64,000 nt of DNA from Volucella zonaria (GCA_963966105.1 OZ014530.1:348367053-348431052), one strand, 5' to 3'; shown: positions 33,200 to 44,912, numbered from the stretch's first letter. Notes: generated by a model from the letters alone, not told the origin. Made by a program: numbers and translations.

Positions 33200-34480
33200 C
33201 GTTATTTGGATTGGACAAGAAGAAAAAGGGAGATCTATTACTACAGAGGAATAAGTCTCCTCAACATCGCATATTAAATCCTGTCTGCAAAAGAGTTCCA
33301 AATCGATACTCATCACCTCTACTGCGATTTCAAAGCCGCATATAACTGCATCAATAGAGACGAACTATATCGAATCATGTCTAGTGTTGGCATGCCTTCA
33401 AGTGGCTTCTAGCCTCAGTAAGCAAACAAAAACACCAGCGCATCCCAGCTAAATCTGACTTGCTTGCGTACTTGCTTAGTTCAGAGAAAACCGAGACCCT
33501 CAAAGTCAGAAAAGGACTTAAATAAGGCGATGCGTTGTCCTGTGATTTTTTGAACAACAAGTCCACTCCATCTATCTTTCAAAAGACTGTTCAGTTACTC
33601 ACATATGCCCACGACACTAACATAAGAACAAGGGGAGCTGTCAATAGACCGTTTGAAATAAATGGCAAAGATGAATTTAACGCTCAACAAAAGAAAAATA
33701 AAGTCCACTGCGGTGCACACACCATCAACGAGGACAAAACATCACGAAGGGTCACCTCGGCTCCAGTATCAACTCCGACAACGACACCAGAGCGGAAATC
33801 ATTCGAAGAATCACTCTTGCTCTCTCAAACACCAAAACAGATTGCTAACAATGCACTGGCCGTACCACTAGTCCTGTTTACGACGCAGAAGCTTTGACAC
33901 TGACGAAGGCGGATGAAAATTCTCTGGGATGCTTCGAGAGAAAAGATCTTCGTTTGCATCCATAGCGAATGAAGTAGACGTTTCAATAGCGAACTATACG
34001 GGCTGCAGGGCTTCCGCCCAATTATCAAGGCTTCGTCCATTAATGACGTTGTCCAATACAAAGCGGGGGAGAGCATATTACTGGTCTCATCGTAAACATC
34101 TTCAGATGACGTTACCGAAGATTGCTACTATTTGATCAGTTACAAGTTGCCGGTCATAGGTGTTGTTGGCGGCAGGACCACCGATAGTCTCTACCAGAAC
34201 TTAAATTGCGGTACTATGGGAGTCAGGAGTCCCTCGGATTTCGGTTCAGGCCTGAATTGTTGAGGTAGGCCCCCTTGTGGGAGCGTCATAGTGGCTATGG
34301 TTTAAACTCAAAGTCGCGGGAAGGCTCTTCGTGTTGGTTTGACCCAATGTAGAGTTGCAATAAGCACTGGGTGCTGTGATACCAGCTTCCACCACAAATT
34401 CTGCTTTGGTATCTCAGGAAGGCGGCAGAGCGATGGCAAGGCGTATCCATGCTCCCATGTATGTATGGCATCCCGTAAAC
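33200..34480 (+). pseudogene. RTE-like LINE reverse-transcriptase fragment
   Basis: Reads YYRGISLLNIAY (33232-33270), then IDTHHLYCDFKAAYNCINRD (33305-33365; palm block with Asp), ELYRIMSSVGMPSS, a decayed RQGDALSCDFFN-like block at 33520-33555, and later LGSSINSDNDTRAEIIRRI (about 33755-33810) and CFERKIF (33930-33950). The DFKAAYD and GSAIN-like text is typical of RTE-type LINEs in insects. The YADD block survives only as LLTYAHDTN at 33592-33620. Frames change repeatedly and stops are common. Confidence 0.65.
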
Positions 34481-35080
34481 TTAAGTCTACACGACAGGTG
34501 TTTCCTTAAAAAACTAAAGATTATGCAAAACATAGCGACCTAGTGAGAAAACTTGGAAAACATTCCTTAAGTGGATGGGCACCAACGCACTGGCCCAAAA
34601 GGTTTTCAGTTCCGACGCAGAGGGACAATGCAGTAGAGCACGACCTCCTCTTATGTGCCGCACACAAGTGGAAGGGGACCTCAGCTAACTTCGTGAGTAC
34701 AACTGCAGGCAGCGGACAAAAGAGTGCGCTAGCTGGAAAGGTATGTCAGCTGAATCCTTGGTTCGTCCCGGATTGTAGTACCATCTTATCCCCTTGCTTA
34801 GCATCGTCGTTGTTTGTGTTTTTTGTGTTTGTCTTTCTTTATAATGACTAGGGAATTTAGAGTGGACATAGCATATACACGCGGGCTAAAAAGTAATCAG
34901 TTTTCCGCGTACGTTCACGTCTGTAAATTTAGACCAGCTGTTTTGGCACTTAGTGAACGTCCGTAGATTCCCGCCCACGCCTCTTAGATTACTATGATCT
35001 GAAGCTACGTGGCTACAAACTAGAGCGAATATTCTTTCCTCATCGCGGTCTCGCCATTTATGTCCCTGTTCCAATCCGGA
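34481..35080. other. No gene recognised
   Basis: A 102-codon open frame (34543-34851) shows no domain I recognise. A poorly preserved LINE leader may occupy the last part, before the endonuclease text at 35091. Confidence 0.4.
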
Positions 35081-36835
35081 ATTCAATTTCATGTGGTTAA
35101 AATTCCATCTCCGTAAGCACATTATCCACTATTGCTTTATTTACAGAAGCTGCAAACAGGACAACAACTCGACCTTTAACGAGTTTGATGCGCTGTCTGA
35201 CTCCATTCAACGAATTGTGTCCCTGTATCCTCATACTGAAATCGTTATTACGGGCGATTTCAGTATACTGCAATTCTGGGTGGCTTCGATTTTCTGGACA
35301 GACAACATCCGAAGGACGATGTGTTAAGATCTTTGCTGCGGAAAATAATTTAACCCAGTAAATGCCGCTGATATTATCACTGACACTATTCTCCTTGGAA
35401 TGAGAAACTTTATCCCTCATCGGATGAAGAGTATCAAACCAAACGAAAAGGCATGGTACGACTCGAGCTGTAAAGCGGCTGTCAGGGTTAGAGAAATGTT
35501 TTTTCGGTCTTTCTGAAGCGTGTAAAATTTCAATACGTCCAAAGGTTGAGGCAAAAAATATTACAATGTCCCAAAGGTTGTAACAGCCTTTGGTCATTTG
35601 TCAAAAACATCAGAAAATCTGCCTCATCCTCCATCCCAACGCTCATTTACAATGACATTCCAGCTGTCAGCCTTTTAGATAAAGCCAATTTGCTTGCTGC
35701 ACATCTTTGCGACAAGCTCAACATTTCCAGATAGACTCATGTCTTCGCCTACACTTCAGTGTGTCGAATCTTCAATAGGTCGAATCCACTTTCGCACTCG
35801 TGTAGTATCAAGAGTAGTTAAAGGTTTTAACATTCACAAACCGCTGGTCTAGATGGCGTATCTCCCCTTCTTCTGAAGAGGTTTTCTTCCCCGCTGGCAA
35901 AACCACTGCGTAAGCTTTTCATCAGTCCTCTTTAGGACTCCTTCCGAGCAGATGGAAAACAGCTTTTTTCCATCCCGTCCCTAGAAAAACAAAATCTTCT
36001 TCTCTTTCCTCTTACAGACCCATTTCACTTACGTCCCTTCTTTCAAAGCTCATGGAAACGCTGATAAACCGTCAGCGCATGAAATATCTCGAAACACGAA
36101 AACTTCTCAATGACCGGCAGTACGGTTTTCACAGCAACAGGTCCACTGGTGAGCTAATGGCATGTCTCACCGAAAAGTGGAACCAAAGCGTACATCAATC
36201 TGGCGAAAGCAAGATAGTTGCACTTGATATTTCTTCGGCATTTCACGGAGCTTGGCATCAGGCTCTTTTGTCGAAACTGCGTGCTTTTAGGATCGATGGC
36301 TCTCTTCTTCAATGGATTAGCAACTACCTTTCGGAACGTTCAATTCAAGTTGTCTTGGGTGGTTTCAAGTCTGATGTTCACTAAATTAATGCTGGTGTAC
36401 CCCAGGGCTCCGCTCTGTCTCCGACAGTCTTTTTAATTTTCATCAACGATCTCTTGTCTGCTACTTCTAGTCCAATATGTTCCTTTGCTGACGACAGTAC
36501 TCTCTGCTTTTCATATTCGTTCCCGGACACACGCACCTGCTCTTCGGTTGAGGAACGGAACGACAGCGTATATTAAGCTCATTAAATTCTGATATTATCA
36601 TCATGACTAATTGGGGAACCACTAACAGAGTAGATTTAATGCTTCTAAAACTCAATGATGTCTGCTGTCATTAAACCGAAATTTAAACACTCAGCCCTTA
36701 TCCATGGATGGCACTTCCATCGTCGAAACCGAAAAGCTTTCCATTCTCGGTGCCTGTGTCAATGACAACTTACGTTGGAATGACCACATATTCGATGTCG
36801 CCAAAAATGCTGCGAAGCGTCTAGGTTTTCTCAGA
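35081..36835 (+). pseudogene. CR1/Jockey-superfamily LINE F, endonuclease and RT
   Basis: 35091-35330 reads FNEFDALSDSIQRIVSLYPH and EIVITGDFS, the endonuclease Gly-Asp-Phe block with Ser in place of Asn. A linker (LWSFVKNIRKSASSSIPTLI) leads to RT: NDRQYGFHSNRSTGELMACL (36109-), IVALDISSAFHGAWHQALLS (palm Asp; Gly for Asp at the fourth residue), a stop at 36382, GVPQGSALSPTVFLIFINDL and SFADDSTLCF (catalytic FADD, about 36485). Then SILGACVNDNLRWNDHIF-like text to 36830. The copy is cut there by mariner A and resumes at 38064. No RNase H. Confidence 0.75.
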
Positions 36836-38063
36836 CGGGAATATAACTTAATTCGTGCGATTTGCTAAGAGATGGCAGAACTTGTATTATTCCATTGGAA
36901 CATGCGTTGGAAAGCTACTGTCATTGTACGTCATTTCAGTATATGTCATTCATTTGAAGCGTAAACAACAATAATTTTTTTTCACTTAAATATGTCGAAC
37001 TTTGTGCCTGAAAAAGTGTTTTTGCGGGAAGTTCTTCTTCATTACTTTAATATGAAGAAAACTGCTGCCGAAAGTCATTCTATTTTGGTGGAAGTTTATG
37101 GTGAACATGCGCTAGCTGAGCGAACGTGCCAAAAGTGGTTTGCACGATTTAAAAGTGGTGATTTTGGCTTGGAAGACGATGAACGTCCTGGGCAGCCAAA
37201 AAAGTTTGAAGATGAAGAACTGGAAGCATTACTCTATGAAGATTGTTGCCAAGCACAAGAAGAGCTCGCAGAATCCTTGGGTGTCACTCAAGCAGCCATT
37301 TCAAAACGTTTAAAAGCAGTTGGATATACTCAAAAGCAAGGAAATTGGGTTCCACATGAACTCAAGCCGAGAGACGTCGAAAGACGGTTTTGCGCCCTCC
37401 GAAATACTGCTGGAACGTCACAAAAGGAAGTCATTTTTGCATCGGATTGTTACCGGTGATGAAAAATGGATCCATTACGACAACCCCAAGCGCAAAAAAT
37501 CATATGTGAAACCCGGCCAATCAGCCAACCAGCCAAATCAACGGCAAAGCCGAATATCCATGGCGCGAAGGTAATGCTCTGTATTTGGTGGGATCAGATG
37601 GGTGTGCTGTATTATGAGCTGCTAAAACTGGGTGAAACCATCAATGGACAACGCTACCGAACACAATTAATCCGTTTGAAGAGAGCAGTGGCTCTCGGAT
37701 AGCTCGGCCCCACGTTGCCATCCGATTAAGAACTATTTGGAAAACAGTGGATGGGAAGTCTTACTCCATCCGCCTTATAGCCCAGACCTTTCCCCTTCTG
37801 ACTACCATTTGTTCTGGTCGATGCAGAACGCCCTCACTGAAATACGGTTCACATCAGAACAGAATATCAAAAATTGGCTTGATTCATGCTTGGCTGCCAA
37901 GCCGGCGCAGTTCTTTTGGGATGGGATCCACAAATTGCCAGAAAGATGGGAAAAAGTCATAGCTTCAGATGTGCAATACTTTGAATAATACTATTGAACA
38001 TGTTTTTCTTAAATAAACGTTCAAATTTTGAAAAAGAACGCACGAATTATGTTATATACCCAA
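36836..38063 (+). mobile_element. mariner A, inserted in LINE F
   Basis: Its right end (38063) reads, inverted, TTGGGTATATAACATAATTC and is followed by TA and the LINE. Its left side has ATATAACTTAATTCGTGCG, the matching inverted repeat, but the outermost bases and the flanking LINE codons are lost. Same family as mariner B at 61543 (shared TTTGCTAAGAGATGGC near the left end). Size about 1.23 kb. Internal deletions make it defective. Confidence 0.8.
36992..37988 (+). pseudogene. mariner A transposase, broken
   Basis: ATG at 36992 gives MSNFVPEKVFLREVLLHYFN, a paired helix-turn-helix region (RTCQKWFARFKSGDFGLEDD; ESLGVTQAAISKRLKAVGY) and WVPHELKPRD. A shift near 37430 precedes the first catalytic Asp (VTGDEKWIHYDN). 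37466-37702 continues through GVLYYELLKLGETINGQRYR. The segment with the second Asp (HHDNARPH type) is deleted near 37690; the last part 37737-37988 keeps PYSPDLSPSDYHLF with the third Asp (DD34D-type signature) and LPERWEKVIASD. It would act at TA sites; this copy cannot. Confidence 0.85.
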
Positions 38064-38511
38064 TATAAGGGGCTTATCCGCCCTAAATTGGAGTACAATG
38101 CTCACATCGGGTCGGGGGCGCCTAAAACATCTCTGCACCTGCTAGTTAGGATTCAAAACCGTGCGATAAAACTCATAGCTGATCCTAATATATGGACACC
38201 CTCGAACACCGACTCGAAATGTCTCGTGTCTGACTCCATTGCAATCGGCAGTAGCATTCAACCGTAACACCCGTCTCGCTATGAATGCTCATTCAGTATA
38301 CCCTCAAACCCACTTTCGGACGTACTCTGAAATATTGTGATTCGTTCCTAAACCGAACAACTCGCTTGTGGAATGCCCTGCCTAGCTCTTTATTTCCTAG
38401 TCATTATAACCTTCAAACATTTAAAACCAATGTTCACCGGTACCTCTCTTTCCATCCTCCCTGACTTTCCTTCGCCCGCGCTACCTTAAAATGAAAATAA
38501 AAAAATAAAAT
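38064..38511 (+). pseudogene. LINE F, 3' part
   Basis: Resumes with YKGLIRPKLEYNAHIGSGAP, VRIQNRAIKLIADPN, then in other frames VNRNTRLAMNAHSVYPQTHF-like text to 38465 (FTGTSLSILPDFPSPALP). It ends in an A-rich AAAATGAAAATAAAAAAATA tail at about 38488-38508. Continuity with 36835 shows that mariner A interrupted this LINE. Confidence 0.75.
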
Positions 38512-38539
38512 TCATGGACATTGAGGGTCCTTACAAACG

Positions 38540-38870
38540 GGATTACCAACATGCTACACTCCAGTATAACAGAGGCAAATTTAGGCCATGAGGAATTGAA
38601 AGTCACAACTGCAAAGTCTGTTCTCAGAGTGGAATACTGACACCTCTTTTGTGGTCCTTACTCACGGAAGTCCAAAATATAGCAACCATGCGTTTGTCAT
38701 CTCATACAAGATGCCCTGGTCACTACCTGCAACTGGAGGAAGCTGAGGTAAAAATGATGGAATCTTAATTAATTTCAGCAAAAAACAAACATTCTTTGGT
38801 GCACTTAAACAAAAGGTTAAGAATCTAAGTGTAACCCTAGATAAAAAAAACTCACTTGGTTCCCAAGTCT
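38540..38870 (+). pseudogene. Decayed LINE RT fragment (LOA/R1-like)
   Basis: Reads ITNMLHSSITEANLGHEELK and VTTAKSVLRVEY, resembling the block just before the G-x-P-Q-G-G-V-L-S-P motif, then a faint IQDALVTTCNW region. No catalytic motif remains. Confidence 0.35.
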
Positions 38871-39032
38871 GAATTAAAATATACAGGGTGTCCTCTAACT
38901 TGTTGACGATAATTTGAAAAATGATTCCTGGGCATATTCTAAGAAAAAAATCGTTCTACGGTAAGGGTCAATCTCCAAATTTGACATCATTTATCGAGGA
39001 TTTAAGAAAAGGCTTACTTTGGTGTATCCTGC

Positions 39033-39095
39033 CCCACGTTAACGGAAATTGCTCTGTTAGTCCTAATGGTAAAAACTTCGTGTAGGACTTTATTT
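39033..39095. repeat. Inverted repeat, left copy
   Basis: Pairs with 41858-41920 in inverted orientation; about 63 nt with few mismatches. Confidence 0.8.
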
Positions 39096-39276
39096 TTAGA
39101 AGAAATACCAGCCTTTATTTAAGTCTTTAGGTATCAAATTTCTAAGCCTGTTCCGTTTTCATTGCCCATGCTAATTTTTGACTTCAATGCGTGTGCAGAA
39201 AAACCCACAGATTTGATGATACTTGGGAAAACCCGCAGCAGTTAAAATTTATAAAAAAGGGTTTTTTTTGCTTTAA

Positions 39277-41506
39277 CCCATTTACTACCACTGTATTCGC
39301 TTGGCTACAGAAAATTGAACAACTTTATGATTTTACCGTTGCTCTTCTTCAAATTTGTTTTGATGAAATTTGAATTTTTCTTGTTTGTTGATACGTTTCC
39401 AATAAGTTGGCGTGCAGTTTACTGTAAAAACTCCATCTCTGATGCGATTTCGTTTTTTTCGATTTTTCGGAAGTTGGCCTCCATTTTGCAATGCAAAAAT
39501 AATTTGTTTTATCAATTTTCTCTTTATTTCTTTGGAAAAAATTCAAAAACGAATAATAAAATCATATAAAAGTAAAAAATTAAGTGTTCACATATTTTTA
39601 CACTAGGTAAGCACACGTAAAGTTAGGTGTACCCCGTTGGGTACAATAGGAAAATCTGACATTTTTTTTTTTTAGAATGGATTTCAAAGCAATCTCGTCA
39701 TCATTATTTTATGGAAGGACATTCGATAATCTTCCAGATACAATCAATGCAATCGAACAAATGATCATAACGCCGCGTTTGACATTGCATTTACACCACC
39801 AGATGAAGATTACAATATAGACGAGGAGGAAATAGAAACGGAAAATTTAGATAATGACCACATGATGTTCCAGGTAACGTTGAAATTTTCATTAGGGATG
39901 AGGATTTCGATAGCGAGGATGAAGTTCCTTTATCAGTCACTAGAGCCTCAAAAACTAAGCAATCTCAAACCCAACCACACTGGTTCAAAAGAGATGCTAA
40001 TAGGGCGATGAACTGTTCTTATAACTTCAAAATAAACAAAATGAATATGAAATGTGATTTAGACAATAAGTCTCCAGTCGAAATATTTGAAATGCTATTT
40101 GATAATGAGGTAAAAGAATTGATCTTGAATCAAATTAGACTTTATGCTTCACAACATAGCCATCGTAGCCTCAATTTCCAAAAAGAAGAATTGAAAATTT
40201 TCATTGGAATTATGTTCTATAATGGTTACCATTCAATGCCCAGGGAGTCCACGTATTGGAAATTGGATGAGGATAAAAGAACCGCATTGGTAGCAAACAA
40301 CATGCCGCGAAATCGTTTTTATGAGATAAAAAAATATATTCATTTCGCAAATAACAATCAACTAGATGCTCAAGACAAAATGGCAAAACTCAGATCTCTT
40401 ATGAATCTGTTGTGCCAAAAATATCAACAGTGGGGCTTCATGCACGAAAAATTATCTATAGATGAAGCCATGATAAAGTATTTTGGCCACCATTCTTCAA
40501 AACAGTTTATAAGAGGAAAATCTGTTCGTTTTGGTTTCAAGAACTGGATACTGACAAGTAGTTGTGGCTAATTTTACAACTTTGATACATATGTTATTGT
40601 GGTGCAAAAAATGTGAACGCTGATTTGTTACAAATGCCACTGGAATCTCGAGTTGTGCTTGAGCTCCTAGAAAAAGTTCAACTTCCATCTGACCATGTAA
40701 TTTATTTTGACAACTACGACAACTCAACTTCTCCTGAGCTTTTACGATTTTTAACAGAGAAGGGCTTCAGAGCACCTGGAACAGTAAGAGAAAACCGAAC
40801 AAAGGAATGCCCATTGAAGCTAAAAAAAAAAGAGAGACGAGGGCATTTTGAGCACATTTACGACGTAAAAAATAATATTCTTTTTGTAAAGTGGAATGAC
40901 AATAGTGTTGTCACCATGGGTACAAACTTTGATACCATCCAGCCTATGCATTATGTCAAAAGTTGGTCAAAAAAAGAAAAGTTTTCATTCAGCAGCCGAA
41001 TCTTATTGCGAATAACGGTATGGGTGGCGTTGACTAACACGATCAGAGTGTTGGAAACTTTATAAAGTCGCGGCAGATTCCGAAGATGACTTGCTATCGT
41101 TTCAAAGAGATATCGCTCGATATTATCTTAGAAGACATACAATTCTACAACCTTCGACATCAAAACGATCCAAATGTGCAAGCATTGCGTTAACTGAAAG
41201 CCACCATTTTCCTAAGAGAATTGAAAAGCCTCTTAGATGCAAAGTATGTCACATGAGAGTCGGATGGGTTTGCGAGTTCTGCAACATTGTTCTGTGTGTC
41301 GAAAAAGAATGCTTTTAAAAATTAGATTTAAAAAATTAGCAATCATATGTTCCCATTGTACCTGTTTGAGTACAGCTTGAAAACAGTAGTTCCTTCATTT
41401 AAAAAAAAAATAAAAAATATTTTTGTATTCTCTTAACACTATTCAATAAAGTTATGTTACCAAAAATTTTAAATTTTACTTTTAAATGTCTTTGGGAATA
41501 AATGGT
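39277..41506 (+). mobile_element. piggyBac-like transposon
   Basis: TTAA flanks both ends (39273-39276 and 41507-41510). Ends read CCCATTTACTACC (left) and, inverted from the right, ACCATTTATTCCC, short terminal inverted repeats with the CCC start usual in the family. A sub-terminal inverted pair (39628-39650 and 41351-41374; GGTACAATAGG versus GGTACAATGGG) lies inside. 2,230 bp with one transposase on the forward strand. Confidence 0.85.
39677..41318 (+). pseudogene. piggyBac-like transposase, broken
   Basis: The ATG at 39677 (MDFKAISSSLFYGRTFDNLP) leads through an acidic N-terminal region with shifts to 40008-40571 (SPVEIFEMLFDNEVKELILN; LKIFIGIMFYNGYHSMP; KLSIDEAMIKYFGHHSS, first catalytic Asp). 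40613-41065 has VIYFDNYDNSTSPELLRFL (second Asp). Near 41020 the third block reads GMGGVD directly followed by a stop where the family continues. 41091-41318 ends with a Cys-rich zinc region, CKVCHMRVGWVCEFCNIVLC. The DDD triad is still recognisable but interrupted. The family excises precisely at TTAA. Confidence 0.85.
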
Positions 41507-41539
41507 TTAATCTCCAAAGGCTATGAATAAAAAATGATT

Positions 41540-41830
41540 AAAATAATTATAACAGGTAATCAAAGTCTCCTCCTTGGTTTTGTATGCGTGCTAGAGCCCG
41601 TTTTTGGATCTTCCAATTTAATTAAAGTTGCTATTTCGGTTGAATAAACAAGTTCTTTCATTCTTCCCCATATAAAAAAATGCAATACTGTAAAGTCAGG
41701 CCAGTGAACTGGTCCATTTCTTCCAATCCAACGGTTACCATACTATTCATTTAGGCAATTCTTAACCTCAAGACTATAGTGGGCTGGAGCACCGTCCTGT
41801 TGAAAATATGATGAAGCTCATCAAGTTTAT
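41540..41830 (-). pseudogene. Tc1/mariner-superfamily transposase C-terminal fragment
   Basis: The reverse strand reads SSYFQQDGAPAHYSLEVKNC (second catalytic Asp), then IGRNGPVHWP and, in a shifted frame, a FIWGRMKELVY-like block and a terminal ARIQNQGGDFDYLL-stop. This is the catalytic-domain end of insect IS630-like transposases with GPVxWPxRSxDLTPLDFFLWG-type text; here the DLTPLD part is damaged. The N-terminal half is missing between 41830 and the inverted repeat. Confidence 0.65.
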
Positions 41831-41857
41831 TAAAACGCCGTTATAAAGGCGTCCTAC

Positions 41858-41920
41858 AAATAAAGTCCTACACGAAGTTTTTACCATTAGTACTAACAGA
41901 GCAATTTCCGTTAACATGGG
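41858..41920. repeat. Inverted repeat, right copy
   Basis: Inverted partner of 39033-39095. Confidence 0.8.
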
Positions 41921-41929
41921 TCACTTTAC

Positions 41930-43412
41930 TTACTTTTAAATTAATTTTTATTGATTCTTTCATTATTACTTACATTCTAGACAAAAATTATTTAATCTAA
42001 TTTGACAATGATAGTTACTTGTTCTAGCTTACTGGCTCTACTTTACAATCTCATTCAAAGTTTACCTTTCAGCCTTAAAAACTACCTAACAATCAATCTT
42101 ATCTATTAATACTGCAATATATGAAATTTCTAAGAAAAACTTAGATACCGTATCTTTTAAATTTTTTATAAAATTTAAAACTATGTCCCTATTCTACTTA
42201 ACCAACCTAAGCACTCGTAGCCTCTCGCACCAAGTGGTCACCCTACAAATTGCGATTTCGGGCGCCTGGCATTCGTCCACATCGTGCACAAGCATCGCCG
42301 AAATTTAACCAATGCCATAAAACATCGGTCACTTCTCAGCGGCGTCGCCTTATGTTAACAAACGCAGGCATTCCACGAGATCCCCCTAGCTATCCTTAAT
42401 CTAACTTACAACTAAGAGGAGTGTGTTACCTTAATAACGTACCGGCGTAGGAAAGCGAGCCCACCCTCTCCCCTTCTAGAAGCCACCAGAATTCGGTGTA
42501 CTGTTTCTCGGCATCGATCCGATCCCTGTCCGCAATCGCGCGACTAAAACGAACGAGCTATTGAGCATTGGCGACATACCCGTCTTAGATGAGCTGCTCG
42601 TCCCTCGCACGCGGTGGCGGTGATATATTACCGGGACACCATCCCTGCTTCACATTAACCCTTTTGCATCAATATGGAGAAATGCCTCTGGCGAGATAAA
42701 GCCTGATAGAAGTGCGCTCTCGTGGTACATTTCATTGGGGTAATAAGCCCCAAAGATCAGGCTATTATCGTTGGTCATTGCCCTTGCAACGTGTCAAGGG
42801 AATTGTCAATCCTATTCAGATTAGCCCCATCGTAAAGCACTTTGTTGGGGTAATATTTGTTGTACTCTGATTCTGGTGTTCTGTACAAGCCGAGACAACT
42901 CCTAAGACACTGTCTTTCAAACACCCGAATCCTTTCTATCTGATACGACGCTACATTGAACCACACGGGACAACCATACGCGATGACTGTCCTGATTAGG
43001 GCCACATAGCAAATGACCTTCACCCTGGAGATAAGCTGATTGCTGTGAAATAGCCTTCTTGGCTGCAGCAAGGCAAGCATCTATATGTTTGTCAAAATAC
43101 AAATACTTGTGGAGCCAGATACCAAGGTATCTCACTACGCTTCTCACCGCTAATGGCAGTCCGTGCTGTCCATTGATGGTCAAATTTCGCCAGTTTTATC
43201 TGGTATCCCTAGAAGCCCATCTTAATGGAGTTCTAAACAAGATTGTTTCCGACTTTTGAAAATCGATTTTCAATTTCCAATCGTCGCAATACGCCTTAAT
43301 ATGATCGAAATCGCGTTGCAGAAGAGTATTGATGACTTCGATTTTTGGACCTGATCTGTACGCCACTAAATCGTCTGCGTACGCTATGGAATGATTGAGG
43401 GAACCTCACTGC
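41930..43412 (-). pseudogene. Jockey-like family J LINE copy D, 3' part
   Basis: On the reverse strand it starts at about 43412 with HSIAYADDLVAYRSGPKIEV (catalytic YADD), then DDWKLKIDFQKSETILF, SVVRYLGIWLHKYLYFDKHI (43140s), ISRVKVICYVALIRTVIAYG and RIRVFERQCL (42900s), SEYNKYYPNKVLYDGANLNR, and GFISPEAFLHID near 42700. The 3' UTR (42190-41935) aligns with that of copy 3 (inverted TTACTGGC... and TTTAAATTAATTTTTATT). 5'-truncated inside RT, several frameshifts. Confidence 0.85.
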
Positions 43413-43843
43413 AGGTTTATTTGTTGATGGATTTCATGGCTTCATGCCCAATCGAAACAGATTTCAAAGACTAAAGATTGCGAAATAAGAAGCCAAATCC
43501 AGTTTTTTCAATTTGGGAGTACCACAAGGTTCAGTGTTGGGGCCCATTCTGGTTCTCATCTACATATATGAATTCAGTGTTCGACCTTAATTTTAAAGGT
43601 ACACTTATTGCTTTCGCAGATGATGTAAGCTGTTTTTACGACTCTGACAGTGCTTTGAATTTGGTATCGGATATCAACTGGGATCTTAATTTATTAAGGA
43701 TTTGGTTTGCTACACAAAATTTGAGCATTAGCTGTAAAACTAAAATGATGTTTTTTTAATCTATTCACCCTACTAGGTACCACTACAGAAGTTTACTTTT
43801 ATGCACCGGAGTGTCAAAAATATAATCTGACAGGTTGCACATG
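43413..43843 (+). pseudogene. LINE E, RT fragment (CR1/Jockey-superfamily)
   Basis: Reads NRNRFQRLKIAK, then FNLGVPQGSVLGPIL (43505-43550), FDLNFKGTLIAFADDVSCFY (43580-43635; FADD catalytic) and LNLLRIWFATQNLSISCKTK. Interrupted at 43844 by mariner C; resumes at 53543. Confidence 0.7.
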
Positions 43844-43845
43844 TA

Positions 43846-44631
43846 AGAGGGTTGTCTGAAAAGTTTCCGACCACAACTTAAAGATAACGGCACTCATCAA
43901 TAAAAGCTAGTGAATGCTAGTTGTGCATCTTTTGACAGTTACTTACCGAAGTTTCAGTCATTTTGGACGTGCAGTTTTTAGTTGACAGTCGTTTGAGTGA
44001 GTCGATGTGAGTGCTTTTTGTAAAAATGGAAAAAATTCTTGCTTTTGAAAGGCAATACGCCTACGCAAATCAAAAATGAGTTGGACTCTGTGTATGGGAA
44101 CTCTGCACCATCATTTACCACAGTGAAATTTTGGGCAGCTAAATTTAAACGTGGCCGTAAGAGCTTGGGAGACGATGAACGTTCGGGACGTCCAAAAACT
44201 GCAACCACTGACGATAACATTGCTAGAGTTCACCAAATGGTGTTAGACGACCGCCGAATTAAAGTGAGAGAGATAGTAGAGGTTATGAAAATGTCCAAAG
44301 AACGTGTTTGTCACATATTAAATCAAGATTTAGGCATGAGAAAGCTGTCCGCGCGTTGAGTGCCGCGGATGCTTACGTTAGACCAAAAACGTGTTCGAAT
44401 GAATATTTCCAACGCTCTGTTGGCGCAGCTTAGGCGCAATAAATCCGAGTTTTGGGGCCGATTATTTACTGTAGATGAAACTTGGATACATTTTTTGGGA
44501 TAGTAAAGGAGTTAACTTAATCGATTATCTTCAAAAAGGAAAAACCATTACAGGAGCATACTACGCATCATTACTTGCCAAGCTGAAGGCAGAAATTACG
44601 GAAAAACGGCCACATTTGCAGAAAGGAACAA
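43846..44631 (+). mobile_element. mariner C, left part
   Basis: The left terminal repeat reads TTGTCTGAAAAGTTTCCGAC from about 43852, preceded by TA at 43844-43845. The transposase follows from about 44025. The element is split by the Gypsy-type element and ends at 53540 with the inverted copy of its terminal repeat. Confidence 0.9.
44026..44631 (+). pseudogene. mariner C transposase, N-terminal two thirds
   Basis: An ATG at 44026 (MEKILAFERQYAYANQK) is soon frameshifted; 44039-44359 reads GNTPTQIKNELDSVYGNSAP, VKFWAAKFKRGRKSLGDDER and VCHILNQDLGMRKLSAR then a TGA at 44357 where Trp is expected. It continues in frame to FWGRLFTVDETWIH (first catalytic Asp, about 44475), then shifts. It is cut at about 44630 in EKRPHLQK. 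The remaining part is at 53196-53475. Confidence 0.85.
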
Positions 44632-44912
44632 TTTAATATAAAATTCTTTATTCTTCGGGTTTAAACTTTACACCGGTTCTTATACAAAACTACTGATTAA
44701 TTATTGATAGAGCGCTACCATACACGAAGCCGTAGAGAACAAGATCGACTACTTTTTCAATTCTAATTACTTCGGTGCATGACTATGTAGATTGTACAGG
44801 CATTGCCAACAGTTGCAAAGTTGGAGAGCTGGATACCTTTGTCATATCTGTAATAATGCTGCAATATCGTAACCGTAGACGGATCTAGGCGGTATTGGCG
44901 GAGAACACTACA
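44632..44912 (-). repeat. 3' LTR of Gypsy-type element
   Basis: Begins TGTAGTGTTCTCC on the reverse strand directly after the purine-rich tract at 44913-44928. 44752-44912 matches 53035-53195. The lower boundary near 44632 is inferred from where mariner text stops; an AATAAAGAATTT on the reverse strand near 44650 could be its polyadenylation signal. Confidence 0.75.

Larger units (their letters stand above)
38882..41920 (-). mobile_element. Deleted Tc1/mariner-superfamily element holding a piggyBac-like element
   Basis: 39033-39095 and 41858-41920 form inverted repeats of 63 nt with a handful of mismatches (AACGGAAATTGCTCTGTTAG and GTAAAAACTTCGTGTAGGAC shared). Left of them TACAGGGTGTCC at 38883 resembles the terminal sequence of insect elements of this superfamily. 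The right part encodes the end of a transposase on the reverse strand. The piggyBac-like element at 39277-41506 interrupts it. The outer boundaries are uncertain because nothing matching the leftmost 150 bases was found on the right. Confidence 0.6.

Noticed and set aside
34543..34851. 102-codon open frame
   Set aside because: No domain recognised and flanked by LINE decay; length is possible by chance.
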